DNA of 64,000 bases from a gamma proteobacterium symbiont of Stewartia floridana (GCA_003676145.1 NAUB01000024.1:1-64000); one strand, 5' to 3'; positions 18,917 to 28,539 are shown, counted from the stretch's first letter. Program-made: numbers and translations. The notes: generated from the sequence alone by a model not told the origin.

Positions 18917-19330
18917 ATGAGTGAACCGAAGAGCTTCCAGATCATCGAAAAACTGGGAGATATCCTGGTAGAGACCTTCCACATCGTCGGCCTGTTCGTG
19001 ATCGGCGCCACCGTGGTCTGGTCCGGCGTGGTGGCCTACATGGAGATGGTCAGCCACGGCCATGCGACTCTCAAGGACATCCTGCTGCTTTTCATCTACC
19101 TGGAACTGGGTGCCATGGTCGGTATCTATTTCAAGACCCGCAGACTGCCGGTACAGTTTCTGATCTATATCGCTATCACCGCCCTGACCCGCTTGCTGAC
19201 CATCGATATCAAACAGATGCCGAATGAGACCATTCTCACCATTACCGGCGCAATCCTGATGTTGACCTTTGCCATTCTGGTGCTTCGCTACCGCCACAGT
19301 CAGGCCAAAGGAGAGCAGGAAGATTTTTAA
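18917..19330 (+). CDS. PsiE-like inner-membrane protein
   Basis: The 137-residue protein has four hydrophobic segments (about 17-40, 56-73, 80-98, 108-127) and the PsiE (phosphate-starvation-inducible E) family signature around LLLFIYLELGAMVGIYF. Function in E. coli is not known. A TATAAT hexamer at 18825-18830 could be its -10 but lacks a good -35. AGAGGCGG precedes the ATG closely. It is divergent from thiL and 233 bp upstream of modA; the sigma-54 promoter lies between psiE and modA, so the two are separately controlled. Confidence 0.82.
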   Translation: MSEPKSFQIIEKLGDILVETFHIVGLFVIGATVVWSGVVAYMEMVSHGHATLKDILLLFIYLELGAMVGIYFKTRRLPVQFLIYIAITALTRLLTIDIKQMPNETILTITGAILMLTFAILVLRYRHSQAKGEQEDF

Positions 19331-19382
19331 CTTCAGCGTTATCGGCTGAGACCATTGATGTGGCTGGGGCAAATCTGACAAT

Positions 19383-19398
19383 TGTCGTATCAGCGACA
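19383..19398 (+). promoter_or_regulatory. NifA-type upstream activator site (TGT-N10-ACA)
   Basis: TGTCGTATCAGCGACA is an exact match to the NifA enhancer consensus TGT-N10-ACA. It is centred about 87 bp before the start expected from the sigma-54 promoter at 19452, a normal distance for an enhancer of this type. The joint occurrence makes chance unlikely, but NifA itself is not in the window. Confidence 0.65.
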
Positions 19399-19451
19399 GA
19401 CCTCCACCAACATACTCACCCTATCCCATTGTTATTAATATAAAAAAATAT

Positions 19452-19467
19452 TGGCACCTGGATTGCA
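19452..19467 (+). promoter_or_regulatory. Sigma-54 (-24/-12) promoter of modABC
   Basis: TGGCAC (19452-19457), five bases, then TTGCA (19463-19467) match the sigma-54 consensus TGGCAC-N5-TTGCA exactly. Transcription would start near 19477 and give a leader of about 87 nt before modA. Sigma-54 needs an activator; the site at 19383 points to NifA, which would tie molybdate uptake to nitrogenase synthesis. Confidence 0.75.
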
Positions 19468-19563
19468 AAATACGATAGGGTTGGTCTTAACCACCCAATC
19501 GAACGCACACTGACTGATTATGAATGGCAGCTTCGAATCGTGGTCCCAATGTAGTATCGAATC

Positions 19564-20325
19564 ATGACTGGAAGATCTGTGAAACCGCTAACCACACTCC
19601 TGCTGACGCTTGCTCTCTCCACCACCGGCATTGAAGCTGCAGAAGTCAAACTCGCCATCGCCGCCAATTTCACCGATGTGGCACGTATCCTGGCTGAGCG
19701 GTTCGAGCAGCAGACAGGCCATACCACCAGGATCAGCTACGGTTCCACCGGCAAACTCTATTCACAGATCGAGCATGGCGCGCCCTTCGAGGTCTTCCTT
19801 GCCGCCGACCGGGCGAGGCCTGAAAAGGTGCAAGACGAGGGTCTTGCGGTTTCCGGCAGCGGCTTTGTCTATGCCCGGGGAAAACTGGTTCTGTGGAGCC
19901 TCCGGGAGTCACTGTTTACGGAGGGCGAGTCCTATCTTAAAGGGTCTGATTTCAGACACCTGGCCCTCGCCAATCCGAAAACCGCCCCTTACGGCCTGGC
20001 GGCACAACAGGTGATGCAGCATCTTGGTGTCATGGAGTCGATACGACCCAGGCTGGTAAAGGGTGATTCAATCGCTCAGACCTTTCAGTTCGTGGCAACC
20101 GGCAATGCGGATGCCGGGTTTGTCGCCTTGGCTCAGATCAAGGCATGGCAGGGCGAAAGCGGTACCTTATGGGAGATCCCGGAGAGCTACTATGCACCGA
20201 TCGACCAGGCAGCGGTTTTACTCAATAAAGGCCAGGACAACCCCGCTGCCCACGCCTTTCTCGACTTTCTCAAGAGCGAAAAGGCAAAACAGCTGATCCA
20301 GGCCTACGGCTACGGGGTGGAGTAG
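19564..20325 (+). CDS. modA: Molybdate ABC transporter, periplasmic binding protein
   Basis: The 253-residue protein has a signal peptide (about 1-25, ending EA-AEV) and a ModA-type binding fold. Blocks VKLAIAANFTDVA, YGSTGKLYSQI and GAPFEVFLAAD match the oxyanion-binding residues of ModA. The ATG at 19564 has no good ribosome binding site; a GTG at 19579 has GGAAG at ideal distance, so the true start may be five codons later. First gene of modABC, 51-63 bp before modB, and preceded by a sigma-54 promoter. Confidence 0.93.
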   Translation: MTGRSVKPLTTLLLTLALSTTGIEAAEVKLAIAANFTDVARILAERFEQQTGHTTRISYGSTGKLYSQIEHGAPFEVFLAADRARPEKVQDEGLAVSGSGFVYARGKLVLWSLRESLFTEGESYLKGSDFRHLALANPKTAPYGLAAQQVMQHLGVMESIRPRLVKGDSIAQTFQFVATGNADAGFVALAQIKAWQGESGTLWEIPESYYAPIDQAAVLLNKGQDNPAAHAFLDFLKSEKAKQLIQAYGYGVE

Positions 20326-20388
20326 ACAGCACGAGTCGAGGTATGGTGATCCACCATCAATCTCTATCAGCGTCTGTTGGAGCGGACT

Positions 20389-21066
20389 ATGGACTTTGAC
20401 TGGCAACCTGTCTGGTTGACCCTGAAACTGGCTGGCACCACCACTGTGCTGCTGCTGATCATCGGTACACCGATCGCCTGGTGGCTGGCCAGAACCCACG
20501 TCTGGTACAAACAGGCCCTGGCCGCCGTGGTAGCTCTGCCCCTGGTGCTGCCACCCACGGTACTCGGTTTCTATCTTCTGATCATGCTAGCCCCGGACGG
20601 TCCGGTGGGCCAGCTTACCCAGGCGATGGGCATCGGCACCCTGCCCTTCACCTTCGAAGGTCTGGTGTTCGCCTCGGTCCTCTACTCCCTGCCGTTTGTG
20701 GTCCAACCACTGCAGAACGCCTTCGAGGCCCTGGGGCCCCGACCGATGGAGGTCGCCTCAACCCTTCGCGCCTCGCCCTGGGACCGTTTTATCACTATTG
20801 TGATTCCCCTGGCCCGGCCCGGCTTCCTCACCGCAGCGGTGCTCTGCTTCGCCCACACCATCGGTGAGTTCGGGGTGGTTTTGATGATCGGCGGTAACAT
20901 CCCCGGAGAGACCAAGGTGCTCTCGGTGGCGATCTACGACCATGTGGAATCGCTCGAATACGATCAGGCCCACCTGCTGGCCGCCGGTATGCTGGCCTTC
21001 TCATTCCTGGTGCTGATGACCCTCTACCTGGTCAATGGCCGTTACACCCGGAGCCATCGTCCATGA
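20389..21066 (+). CDS. modB: Molybdate ABC transporter permease
   Basis: The 225-residue inner-membrane permease has five to six hydrophobic segments. The cytoplasmic EAA-type loop, [17 protein letters not shown], contacts ModC. I place the start at the ATG at 20389, preceded by GGAGCGG, instead of the in-frame TTG at 20377. It overlaps modC by 4 bp (ATGA), so subunit synthesis is coupled. Confidence 0.94.
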   Translation: MDFDWQPVWLTLKLAGTTTVLLLIIGTPIAWWLARTHVWYKQALAAVVALPLVLPPTVLGFYLLIMLAPDGPVGQLTQAMGIGTLPFTFEGLVFASVLYSLPFVVQPLQNAFEALGPRPMEVASTLRASPWDRFITIVIPLARPGFLTAAVLCFAHTIGEFGVVLMIGGNIPGETKVLSVAIYDHVESLEYDQAHLLAAGMLAFSFLVLMTLYLVNGRYTRSHRP

Positions 21067-22136
21067 GCGAGATCGAGGTCCGGATATCCAACCAGCTGGG
21101 TGATTTCGATCTGGATGTGGCCTTCTCCGTACCGGCCCAGGGGGTCACCGCCCTGTTTGGCTCCTCCGGTTCCGGTAAAACCAGCGTATTGAGGGCGATT
21201 GCGGGCCTGGAGCGCCCCTCCCAGGGGCTGGTTCGTATCAATGATGAGGTGTGGCAGGATCAGCGCCGCTTTCTGCCGCCTCACCGCCGTGCTCTGGGGT
21301 ACGTGTTTCAGGAGGCGAGTCTGTTCCCTCATCTCTCGGTGCGCCGCAACCTGGAGTACGGCATGCGCCGGGTGGCCGAGAAGGCGCGCCTGATCGCCTT
21401 TCACGATGTGGTGGAACTGCTCGGTATCGCCGGACTGCTCAAACGGGAGACCCACAAGCTCTCCGGCGGAGAGCGTCAGAGGGTGGCGATTGCCCGCGCC
21501 CTGCTGACCAGTCCGAGGCTGATGCTGATGGATGAACCGCTGTCAGCCCTCGACCATGGGGCCAAACAGCTGATCCTCCCCTACCTGGAGAGCCTGCACG
21601 ACGAGCTCGGCATCCCCTCGATCTATGTCTCCCACGATCCCAACGAGGTCGCCAGGCTGGCCGACCGAATGGTGCTGCTCGATCAGGGCAAGGTGATCGC
21701 ATCCGGTGAAGCCGCCAACCTGCTGACCCGACTCGATCTCCCCCTCTCCGGCTACGGCGACGCCTCGGCGTTTCTGGAGGGCACGGTAAGCTCCCATGAC
21801 AACAGCTACCATCTCACCTGGATCTCCCTGCAGGGCAACCGGGTGGCGGTGCCGAGGGAGGATCTGCCGGTGGGACGTCATGCCCGGGTGCAGATCCAGG
21901 CCAGGGATGTGAGTCTGGCGATACATGCCCATTCGGACACCAGCATTTTGAACATCCTGCCCGCCCGGGTGATCGATACCCACGATATCAACCCGACCCA
22001 GATGCTGGTGCGCCTGGAACTGGAGGATGGCCAGACCCTGCTGTCGCGCATTACCCGCCGTTCAGCCATGGGCATGGGGATCCATGAAGGGATGATGCTC
22101 TATGCCCAGGTGAAGAGTGTCGCGCTGCTCGCATAG
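21063..22136 (+). CDS. modC: Molybdate ABC transporter ATP-binding protein
   Basis: The 357-residue ATPase carries Walker A GSSGSGKT (33-40), the ABC signature [10 protein letters not shown] near 134-143, Walker B LMLMDEP near 152-158 and a C-terminal TOBE/MOP domain (about 290-355) that binds molybdate. It energises uptake by ModAB. The last 24 codons recur, with mostly silent changes, at 26954-27028. No modE regulator is adjacent; control appears to be through sigma-54/NifA. Confidence 0.95.
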   Translation: MSEIEVRISNQLGDFDLDVAFSVPAQGVTALFGSSGSGKTSVLRAIAGLERPSQGLVRINDEVWQDQRRFLPPHRRALGYVFQEASLFPHLSVRRNLEYGMRRVAEKARLIAFHDVVELLGIAGLLKRETHKLSGGERQRVAIARALLTSPRLMLMDEPLSALDHGAKQLILPYLESLHDELGIPSIYVSHDPNEVARLADRMVLLDQGKVIASGEAANLLTRLDLPLSGYGDASAFLEGTVSSHDNSYHLTWISLQGNRVAVPREDLPVGRHARVQIQARDVSLAIHAHSDTSILNILPARVIDTHDINPTQMLVRLELEDGQTLLSRITRRSAMGMGIHEGMMLYAQVKSVALLA

Positions 22137-22343
22137 ACTGATCGAGATCTGACGTTGTTTATCCGATCAGTGATATTGATCTCTGCAGATCAGCTCATCG
22201 ATCTATGAATTTGTCTCTTTTGACATCAAGACAAGCATCCAGTGCTGAAGGGCCTATTGGGCACCTCTTATGTTTATCAATGATTTATCCGGATACCAGC
22301 GGTATCATGGACTCTCCCATTGAGTAGTGACCGAGGCCACCCC

Positions 22344-23288
22344 ATGAAGACCCATGCCAATCTTCAACGGCAAATGATCCGTCTCTTCATTATCACCCTT
22401 CTGGTTGCCGGCTGTGGTATGCCCGGACCTTTGGTCACCAAAGACCGGATGATCGAACTGAAAAATCATTTCGTCGGGCGTGAGTTTGTCTTTCGCACCG
22501 ACTGGACCAACCAGTTGCTTGTCTACAAGGGAGAGCCGACTCACCTCTGTTTGACCACACCCCATGCAAAAGCGGATTGTCTGAGTAAATCGGAGAGGAC
22601 CAAAAAACTGCTCGCAGCTGCAGGTACCCTGGCAAAGATTACAGATGTGACTCAGCAATCCACCTGGCGAATCTATCTTGCCTATGAGACCGATCAGAAC
22701 AAAACCGGTAAGATCATTATCGAAACCGAACATCTGGACAACTGGGCCATGCATGGCCCCATGGCCCATGCCAAGTGGACCAACGACAATGCCACCCCAT
22801 CGAACCTGGAGGCAATGGTTAGCCGATCCACAATCCGTTTCCTGGCGGAAGACGATATCGAAAGCCAAGTCGTGGAGACAGAGAAGGTCGCCCCTCCAAA
22901 GCAGCTTTCGTTAACCCCAGCCGTTACACCAAAGCCACAGGCAGAGAAGGTTGTCAGGCCGCAACTTAGAGCGTTGCAAGCGGTGGCTGAACCGGCAAGA
23001 ATCATCCCCGGCAAGACGCTGAGACTGAATTTGGATTATCGATTGGAAACCGGCGGGCGCGAAAGTATCGAAGTCACCGAGACACGCCATTTGATCTTCA
23101 ACGGAAAAACCCTACCAGGCTATCCCAAACAGCGTCGGGAGCTGAAATCTGCAGGACAACACACCTCCACCTTTCGTCAACAGATCCCTTCACGAGCCAA
23201 GCCAGGGGTCTATACCTACAAGGGTGAGGTCTGTATCGATTCTGCCTGCAGTAGTCAGCTAATGAGGTTTTCCGTCGAAAGCCGCTAA
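22344..23288 (+). CDS. Putative lipoprotein, unknown function
   Basis: The 314-residue product starts at the ATG at 22344 (GAGG lies just upstream; a TTG eight codons earlier is less likely). A lipobox LLVAGC near residue 30 marks it as a lipoprotein. Residues about 40-185 form one domain with no match I recognise; after a Pro/Lys-rich linker (about 190-220) comes a likely beta-sandwich (about 225-314) with two cysteines in VCIDSACSS. The gene converges with the giant secreted-protein gene, with only 2 bp between the stops, and both lie between modC and the modC remnant. Confidence 0.65.
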   Translation: MKTHANLQRQMIRLFIITLLVAGCGMPGPLVTKDRMIELKNHFVGREFVFRTDWTNQLLVYKGEPTHLCLTTPHAKADCLSKSERTKKLLAAAGTLAKITDVTQQSTWRIYLAYETDQNKTGKIIIETEHLDNWAMHGPMAHAKWTNDNATPSNLEAMVSRSTIRFLAEDDIESQVVETEKVAPPKQLSLTPAVTPKPQAEKVVRPQLRALQAVAEPARIIPGKTLRLNLDYRLETGGRESIEVTETRHLIFNGKTLPGYPKQRRELKSAGQHTSTFRQQIPSRAKPGVYTYKGEVCIDSACSSQLMRFSVESR

Positions 23289-23290
23289 CC

Positions 23291-26200
23291 TCAGAATCTG
23301 TTCTCGTCACACCACTCACGGGAACCAGTGCACTCATAACCTCCCGTCGAAGGCGGCAGAATACCGCCTCCTGGGGGAGGCAGTATGCCACCATCCTGAG
23401 ATGGTGGCGGAGTTCCTGGTGATCGTCCGGGCTCAGGGGAACGGGGCCTTGTCTGCCAATCCGTCTGATCACTGACTGTCGTCTGTCGCCCTGTTGGCGC
23501 AGTGAAGGAGCTCTGGCTCTCCCGGTACTTTTCCATCATACCGCCATATTTACGCTCATTCTCCTTAGCCATACGGTCGAAAATGTCATCGCCATTGTTT
23601 GCGGATGAAGTCGAACCGGCAGTACTGCTGCGTGCTGTCTGTGCCTGATTCACTGCTCCGAGCGCCCCCATCAATGCGCCTCGAAGCGCAGCGGCCGAGC
23701 GTCTGCGCTCGGCCCGATCCCGTTCAAAACGGGCACGGGCCTGTTCCCGCTCCCAGGCACTGCGTGCCCCTTCCCGCCTGGCCTCATCGATGACGGCCTG
23801 CCGCTCCAGCTGGGCTATCTGTTTGGCGTCTTGCAACAGACCACGCACCGTATCGTCCTGGCCACAGTGAGTGGAAGCATTCTGCATGGCTGTTTTAAGC
23901 GATCCAATGCTGCCACTTACTTGACCCTGCTCCAGGCTATCGATTGCGGAACCTATCGCACGTCGATAGGCCTGATCACGTTGCGCCAACAGTTGGATAG
24001 TCGGATAGTTCTGGCTAAGCCAGGGGTGGTCCGGGTCCAATCCATGCGCTTCATTCGCCAACGCCAATGCCCGTTGATACTCACAGGCATCGTTGGCCGC
24101 TGTGATCGCGCTGACATAGCGCTCGGCCGGGCTAACCTGCTCATACCCCCCATCACCCCAATCACTACCCTGGTCCGCAGTCTCACTCTCTGCGGCACCA
24201 CCATGTTCACGTATGGCTTCACGTATCAGCGCCTTACGTTTTTGCGGATCGGGCTCACTGAGCATGATCTCGGTAATTCTTTCCGTCAGTGCCTCTTCGC
24301 TGGTTAGCGCTTTTGTGATCGGCTCATCACCGTAACCACTCTCTGCGCTGCCCCAGCCGTCGTCTTGTTGTTGCTTTTTTTGTTGCGCTTCATCAGCCTG
24401 CTTCGCCGCCTCACTGCGAGCCTCTTCACTCACCTGCCGGGCATAGTCCGCCATGCTCTGAGGATCTGGATGGGCACCCGCCAGCCCGCGTAGAGTTGCC
24501 AGTTTTTTCGGATCAACCTCAGCAAGATTACGATCCGCAATGGCGATCAGCTGATTCATCTTCTGTTGATTCGCGTCTATCTCTCCCAATAGCGCCTTGA
24601 TGCGCTGCTGGTTCTCAGGCGTATGCGGTTGACCAGAGTTGAGAATGCTCTCCAACTCAGCAACCGCCTTTTGGGTTCGCTTATTGGCCCATATCGACTC
24701 ATGTGTCAGCTGTTGAACCATCGCCTTCTGCTGTTCCGACCATTGGGCACGGGATTCGTAGGTATCCATCTCAGCTGCAGTATTGGCCGCAGCACCCATT
24801 CCAAGTGCATTGCCGACCACCTCAGCGCTGATATTCGCCATTGCCGGTATACCATCACGCAAAAATTCAGGCTTTCTCCCTTCCGCCTTGGCTTGAGCCT
24901 CCATCTCCTGCCAACGACGGGATGCTATCTCCTTGTTGGGCTCCACCAGCATCTGATTACCCAGATCCTGCAAATTCGATGCAGTGGTATCCGCGTTTGC
25001 CACCTGGGTTTTAAGACGATCGATTTCTGCCTGCTCCGCTGCAGTTCGCGGCCCCGGTTTGCCTTCCAGCTCCTTGATGCGGTTTTGCAGCTCTATTTTC
25101 TGCATTTTCTGGCGCAACCGGGTATCCACAATCGCTTGGCGCATAGGCGTGTAACCGGTGCCTTCACCGATGATCTCACCAACATCCCGAGCGGTGACAC
25201 GCTTATCGTCCCGATCCAATACCTTACCCAACTGGCGTGCCGTGGCCTCCCCCATCTGTACTCCGGCCTCTACCGCACCCATACCATCAATCATCGGGGT
25301 ACCCCCCCCTTTTTTTGGTATACCACCATCGATGGGCTTGACCTTCACCTTACTGCCAGGCTTACCCAAAACGGCAACATCCCCAAGATCAGGCTGTTTG
25401 AGTGCTGGTTTGGCGCCGGGACGACGCGCCATCTCGTTGCGTAAATCACTCATCAGCTGACGACCTTCCGGCGTGAGATCACCAGTCCGGGGGTCTTTGG
25501 GCAGACTATGCTCTACCTCAGACATGAAGCGGCCTTTTTCCGATGGCGACATGTTTTCCATTATCTGGGCTGCATCCCGGGCAGCCTGTTTGCTATGCCC
25601 ACTCGGCACATTGGGATCAGCAAGGCCGTTTTGACGCATCCACTGGTCGACCTCGGAATCCAACTGAGCCTTCTCCATAACCCCCTTGGCCATACTCCGT
25701 TTGGCATTCTGATAAATGTTCTGTTCTGTTCCGAAAGCGGCCTGACGTTTGCTGTCAAGCTGACGCTGTGCCCGATCCATGTCCGCCGGTGACAGAGTCT
25801 CTCCGGGCTTTTTCCCCAACAGTTCCCGCGCCAGATCCTCGGATACATCAGGCTCCCGGTTGGCTCCCAAACGGGCAAGGTCGTGTGTGGGGTTATCCGC
25901 TGCCGACAGGCCATGATCCTGACGGTAGCGTGCATCAGCATCACCGATCCGGGAATCATATTTCTGCTGCTGGGCCTGCTTTTGAATCAACTTGCCCTCA
26001 TCCAGGGTTCCCTTTTCCACCCCCTTGGCCTTCAATGCCTCGATCTGGCGTTTTTTCTTATTGCGGAAATCCTCCATTTCGCTGTCATACTCGACCGTCT
26101 CCCGTTGCCTGATCGGTCCCGCCTTGGGATTACGCGACTTATATTCCCAATCGGCCGCTTCGGGACGCTGATAGGCATCATTATTGGAAAGGGAAACCTG

Positions 26201-26761
26201 CTCGAACTCAGACCGTTTCACATTTTTTGGATTGGCCATGAAATCCGTATCCAGTTTATTGTGCCAATTGTCCCTGTCAGCCGAAATTACCTCATGTTCC
26301 TGCAGATAGTCGTTGACCCGGCGATTGTAACCCTGCTGCATCTGCTTGATCTGATCGGGTGAATCGACATCGGTGATATAGTCGGAGTCGGTACCCGGTT
26401 GTGATCGCGTTGATTTCGATTTCTGCACTTCAAACCCCGCCTTCGCCTCCTTGGCCGCATCGGCCGCAAACTCCTGGTTGAGTTGTTTGAAATGCTCCTG
26501 AGCCGCCTGATATTGCTTATCCGGTATCTGTCTGGCCAAACGGGCCCGGTTGATCGCATCATTGTTGGCGAACAACAACGCCTCCTGCCTTGGCGTGGCA
26601 TTGCCGGCCACCTTGGCACGCAGGGCTTCATGAATTTCAGGAGATAAGTATTGGGGACCATCGGCGATTGCCAATGAGCTGAGGGTAGCGGAGATTGTCA
26701 ACGCCACGACTAGAGTGATCCTGGCAGCACCCACTATCAAATTCATCTGCATTCTCATCAT
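23291..26761 (-). CDS. Very large secreted alpha-helical protein, unknown
   Basis: I do not recognise this 1156-residue protein. A signal peptide ends near residue 33 (LAIA-DGP). The body is rich in Ala, Gln, Glu and Lys with long stretches likely to be helical or coiled coil (about 60-480 and 550-800), broken by a Gly/Pro-rich region around 460-500 (KKGGGTP). Near 890-1010 there is a helical region resembling TPR-type repeats (AERYVSAITAANDACEYQ). The C terminus is very Arg/Ala-rich, then Pro/Gly-rich, ending with a two-cysteine loop CTGSREWC. It may be a periplasmic or surface structural protein. Its position between two modC ends suggests acquisition with the neighbouring lipoprotein gene. 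Confidence 0.6.
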   Translation of the reverse strand: MMRMQMNLIVGAARITLVVALTISATLSSLAIADGPQYLSPEIHEALRAKVAGNATPRQEALLFANNDAINRARLARQIPDKQYQAAQEHFKQLNQEFAADAAKEAKAGFEVQKSKSTRSQPGTDSDYITDVDSPDQIKQMQQGYNRRVNDYLQEHEVISADRDNWHNKLDTDFMANPKNVKRSEFEQVSLSNNDAYQRPEAADWEYKSRNPKAGPIRQRETVEYDSEMEDFRNKKKRQIEALKAKGVEKGTLDEGKLIQKQAQQQKYDSRIGDADARYRQDHGLSAADNPTHDLARLGANREPDVSEDLARELLGKKPGETLSPADMDRAQRQLDSKRQAAFGTEQNIYQNAKRSMAKGVMEKAQLDSEVDQWMRQNGLADPNVPSGHSKQAARDAAQIMENMSPSEKGRFMSEVEHSLPKDPRTGDLTPEGRQLMSDLRNEMARRPGAKPALKQPDLGDVAVLGKPGSKVKVKPIDGGIPKKGGGTPMIDGMGAVEAGVQMGEATARQLGKVLDRDDKRVTARDVGEIIGEGTGYTPMRQAIVDTRLRQKMQKIELQNRIKELEGKPGPRTAAEQAEIDRLKTQVANADTTASNLQDLGNQMLVEPNKEIASRRWQEMEAQAKAEGRKPEFLRDGIPAMANISAEVVGNALGMGAAANTAAEMDTYESRAQWSEQQKAMVQQLTHESIWANKRTQKAVAELESILNSGQPHTPENQQRIKALLGEIDANQQKMNQLIAIADRNLAEVDPKKLATLRGLAGAHPDPQSMADYARQVSEEARSEAAKQADEAQQKKQQQDDGWGSAESGYGDEPITKALTSEEALTERITEIMLSEPDPQKRKALIREAIREHGGAAESETADQGSDWGDGGYEQVSPAERYVSAITAANDACEYQRALALANEAHGLDPDHPWLSQNYPTIQLLAQRDQAYRRAIGSAIDSLEQGQVSGSIGSLKTAMQNASTHCGQDDTVRGLLQDAKQIAQLERQAVIDEARREGARSAWEREQARARFERDRAERRRSAAALRGALMGALGAVNQAQTARSSTAGSTSSANNGDDIFDRMAKENERKYGGMMEKYRESQSSFTAPTGRQTTVSDQTDWQTRPRSPEPGRSPGTPPPSQDGGILPPPGGGILPPSTGGYECTGSREWCDENRF

Positions 26762-26953
26762 TTTTCACCTTCGAATGCCTGCTCAGATAATTCCAATTCG
26801 AGCACAAATCCAGCATAGCCAAAAAGCGGCTACTGTTCACTATTTCAGGTCCATTAATTCCTTATTAGTTGATACAAAACAAGTCATTGCAGTGGGACTC
26901 GCCAGTTAATGACATGTAATTTCTGAACAAGTCATGGTGCAATAGACTGCCAC

Positions 26954-27028
26954 TCAGCCAAGGGTATGGGGATCCATGAGGGGATGATGCTCTATGCCCA
27001 AGTGAAGAGCGTTGCCCTACTCGCATAG
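26954..27028 (+). pseudogene. Truncated second copy of the modC 3' end
   Basis: The segment encodes the last 24 residues of ModC plus stop, ending [10 protein letters not shown]. Compared with modC at 22062-22136 only one residue differs, while about eight bases differ, nearly all silent. Similarity continues more weakly past the stop to about 27060. There is no upstream modC coding sequence, ribosome binding site or start. The silent pattern means the copy diverged while still under selection, so it is the tail of a different modC allele, not a decayed duplicate. Confidence 0.85.
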
Positions 27029-27058
27029 ACTGATCTAAGTCTGGTATTGATTCTACGA

Positions 27059-27400
27059 TCAGCGGTAACGGATCAGATAGGCAAATGCTGCGGGGGGAAT
27101 GATCAGAAGCAATACAACCCATCTCACCTGACGCATGGCAACTGCCTTCAGAATAGAGATGAACCATGCCGTGAGTTGCAAAGCCAAGAGATTGAAAAGA
27201 AGTGCCAACTTTAGCCTAAGCCAATGATCTGCCATGGCAGACACGTCGAGTTCCTGGTTACTAATCGGGATCGTATAGACAGCAATGATCGCCAATAGAC
27301 CGGCTACCAATAACAACCACCAACGCGCATGCCAGAGACCCTCTATGACCTTCCTATGAACTCTGAACAAATCAGCCTGACTGTTATCTGATGTGGTCAA
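27059..27400 (-). CDS. Small inner-membrane protein, unknown
   Basis: The 113-residue protein has three predicted membrane segments (about 25-46, 66-86, 92-110) and a polar N terminus. I do not recognise the family. It lies between the modC remnant and nusB. Its stop falls exactly where the modC-like similarity ends, so it was probably next to the ancestral modC end. Confidence 0.55.
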   Translation of the reverse strand: MTTSDNSQADLFRVHRKVIEGLWHARWWLLLVAGLLAIIAVYTIPISNQELDVSAMADHWLRLKLALLFNLLALQLTAWFISILKAVAMRQVRWVVLLLIIPPAAFAYLIRYR

Positions 27401-27475
27401 GGGGAGAGTATCTTAAAGTTGACGTTCTGATTTATCGCATATGAGGACTATGCTAACTCTTGTATTTGCGGAATG

Positions 27476-27503
27476 TTTGCGGTGATTGGCGTCCATTCGC
27501 GGC
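27476..27503. repeat. Copy of short intergenic repeat (core GTGATTAGCGTCCATTCGCGG)
   Basis: The copy reads GCGGTGATTGGCGTCC followed by ATTCGCGGC. Related copies occur at 31620-31710 (as an inverted pair) and 49875-49902. This one lies at the 3' side of nusB, where the accessory block begins. Confidence 0.5.
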
Positions 27504-27556
27504 TGCCATCGGTCGGACCAACGGCAGACACCAAAGACGAACCCAGTGCTCAGGTA

Positions 27557-27991
27557 TCAGCCCTTCGACTTGGCATCCATCTCAACCGCACGGACCTTTC
27601 TGGCCACCTGATCGAGAACACCGTTGACGAACTTGTGGCCCTGTTCGGCGCCAAACACCTTGGCCATCTCAACCGCTTCGTTGATCACCACCCGGTAGGG
27701 CACTTCGATTTTGTGCTGCAGTTCGTAGGCGCCGATTCTCAGTATCGCCCGCTCCACCGGATCGACGCTGTCGATGGCCCGGTCGAGGGAGGGTTTGAGC
27801 AGCTCATCCAGCTGCCCCAGGTTGCACGGAACCCCCTGCAGCAGATCCTGGAAATAGGGAACCTCGAAGCTGGAGAGCTCCTGCTCTTCGAGAAATTGAT
27901 TGGCGATATCGGAGACATCCTGACCGGCCATCTGCCACTGGTAGATAGCCTGCACCGCATGTCGTCTTGCCTGACTGCGTTTTTCGCTCAT
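27557..27991 (-). CDS. nusB: Transcription antitermination factor NusB
   Basis: The 144-residue all-helical RNA-binding protein joins NusE (S10) at boxA to prevent early termination in rRNA operons. Typical blocks ARRHAVQAIYQWQM (8-21), YFQDLL and INEAVEMAKVFG are present. Its start shares one base with the ribH stop, so the pair is coupled. Normally thiL follows; here that link is broken. Confidence 0.95.
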   Translation of the reverse strand: MSEKRSQARRHAVQAIYQWQMAGQDVSDIANQFLEEQELSSFEVPYFQDLLQGVPCNLGQLDELLKPSLDRAIDSVDPVERAILRIGAYELQHKIEVPYRVVINEAVEMAKVFGAEQGHKFVNGVLDQVARKVRAVEMDAKSKG

Positions 27992-28461
27992 TAATCGATC
28001 TGACGTAGAAGATTGACCATTTCGATGGCGGAGAGGGTGGCTTCAGCACCCTTGTTGCCTGCCTTGGTGCCGGCGCGTTCGATGGCCTGCTCGATGGTAT
28101 CCACCGTCAGCACGCCGAAAGCGATCGGCACACCGTGCTTGAGGCTGACCTGAGCCATACCTTTGACACACTCGCCGGCCACATAATCGAAATGGGGGGT
28201 ACCGCCGCGAATTACCGCGCCGAGGGCGATGATGGCATCGTATTTACCGCTGGCCGCAAGCTTCTCGAGCGCCACCGGCATCTCGAAGGCGCCAGGCAGA
28301 CGCACCAGGGTCAAATCGTCCTCGTTGGCCCCATGGCGCTTCAGGGTATCGATCGCCCCATCCAGCAGACTCTCAACAATGAAACTGTTGAAGCGCGCCG
28401 CCACCAGGCAAAAGCGTGCGTTGTCGACAGTCATTGCCCCTTCGATTGTCTTGATCGTCAT
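27991..28461 (-). CDS. ribH: 6,7-dimethyl-8-ribityllumazine synthase
   Basis: The 156-residue enzyme condenses the ribBA product (3,4-dihydroxy-2-butanone 4-phosphate) with 5-amino-6-ribitylaminouracil. Motifs [12 protein letters not shown] (22-33), [14 protein letters not shown] (54-67), [14 protein letters not shown] with the active-site histidine, and [12 protein letters not shown] are all intact. It lies 78 bp downstream of ribBA and directly upstream of nusB. Confidence 0.96.
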   Translation of the reverse strand: MTIKTIEGAMTVDNARFCLVAARFNSFIVESLLDGAIDTLKRHGANEDDLTLVRLPGAFEMPVALEKLAASGKYDAIIALGAVIRGGTPHFDYVAGECVKGMAQVSLKHGVPIAFGVLTVDTIEQAIERAGTKAGNKGAEATLSAIEMVNLLRQID

Positions 28462-28539
28462 TCTGTTATTCCTGATTAGTAACCAATTGAACTCAATATT
28501 ACCTGAATCCGCCGACTCAGATGCAACTCAGTGGGAAGC

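Noticed and set aside
19531-19563. Reading TTCGAATC near modA as part of a tRNA
   Set aside because: The surrounding sequence does not fold as a cloverleaf, and the position is explained as the modA leader.
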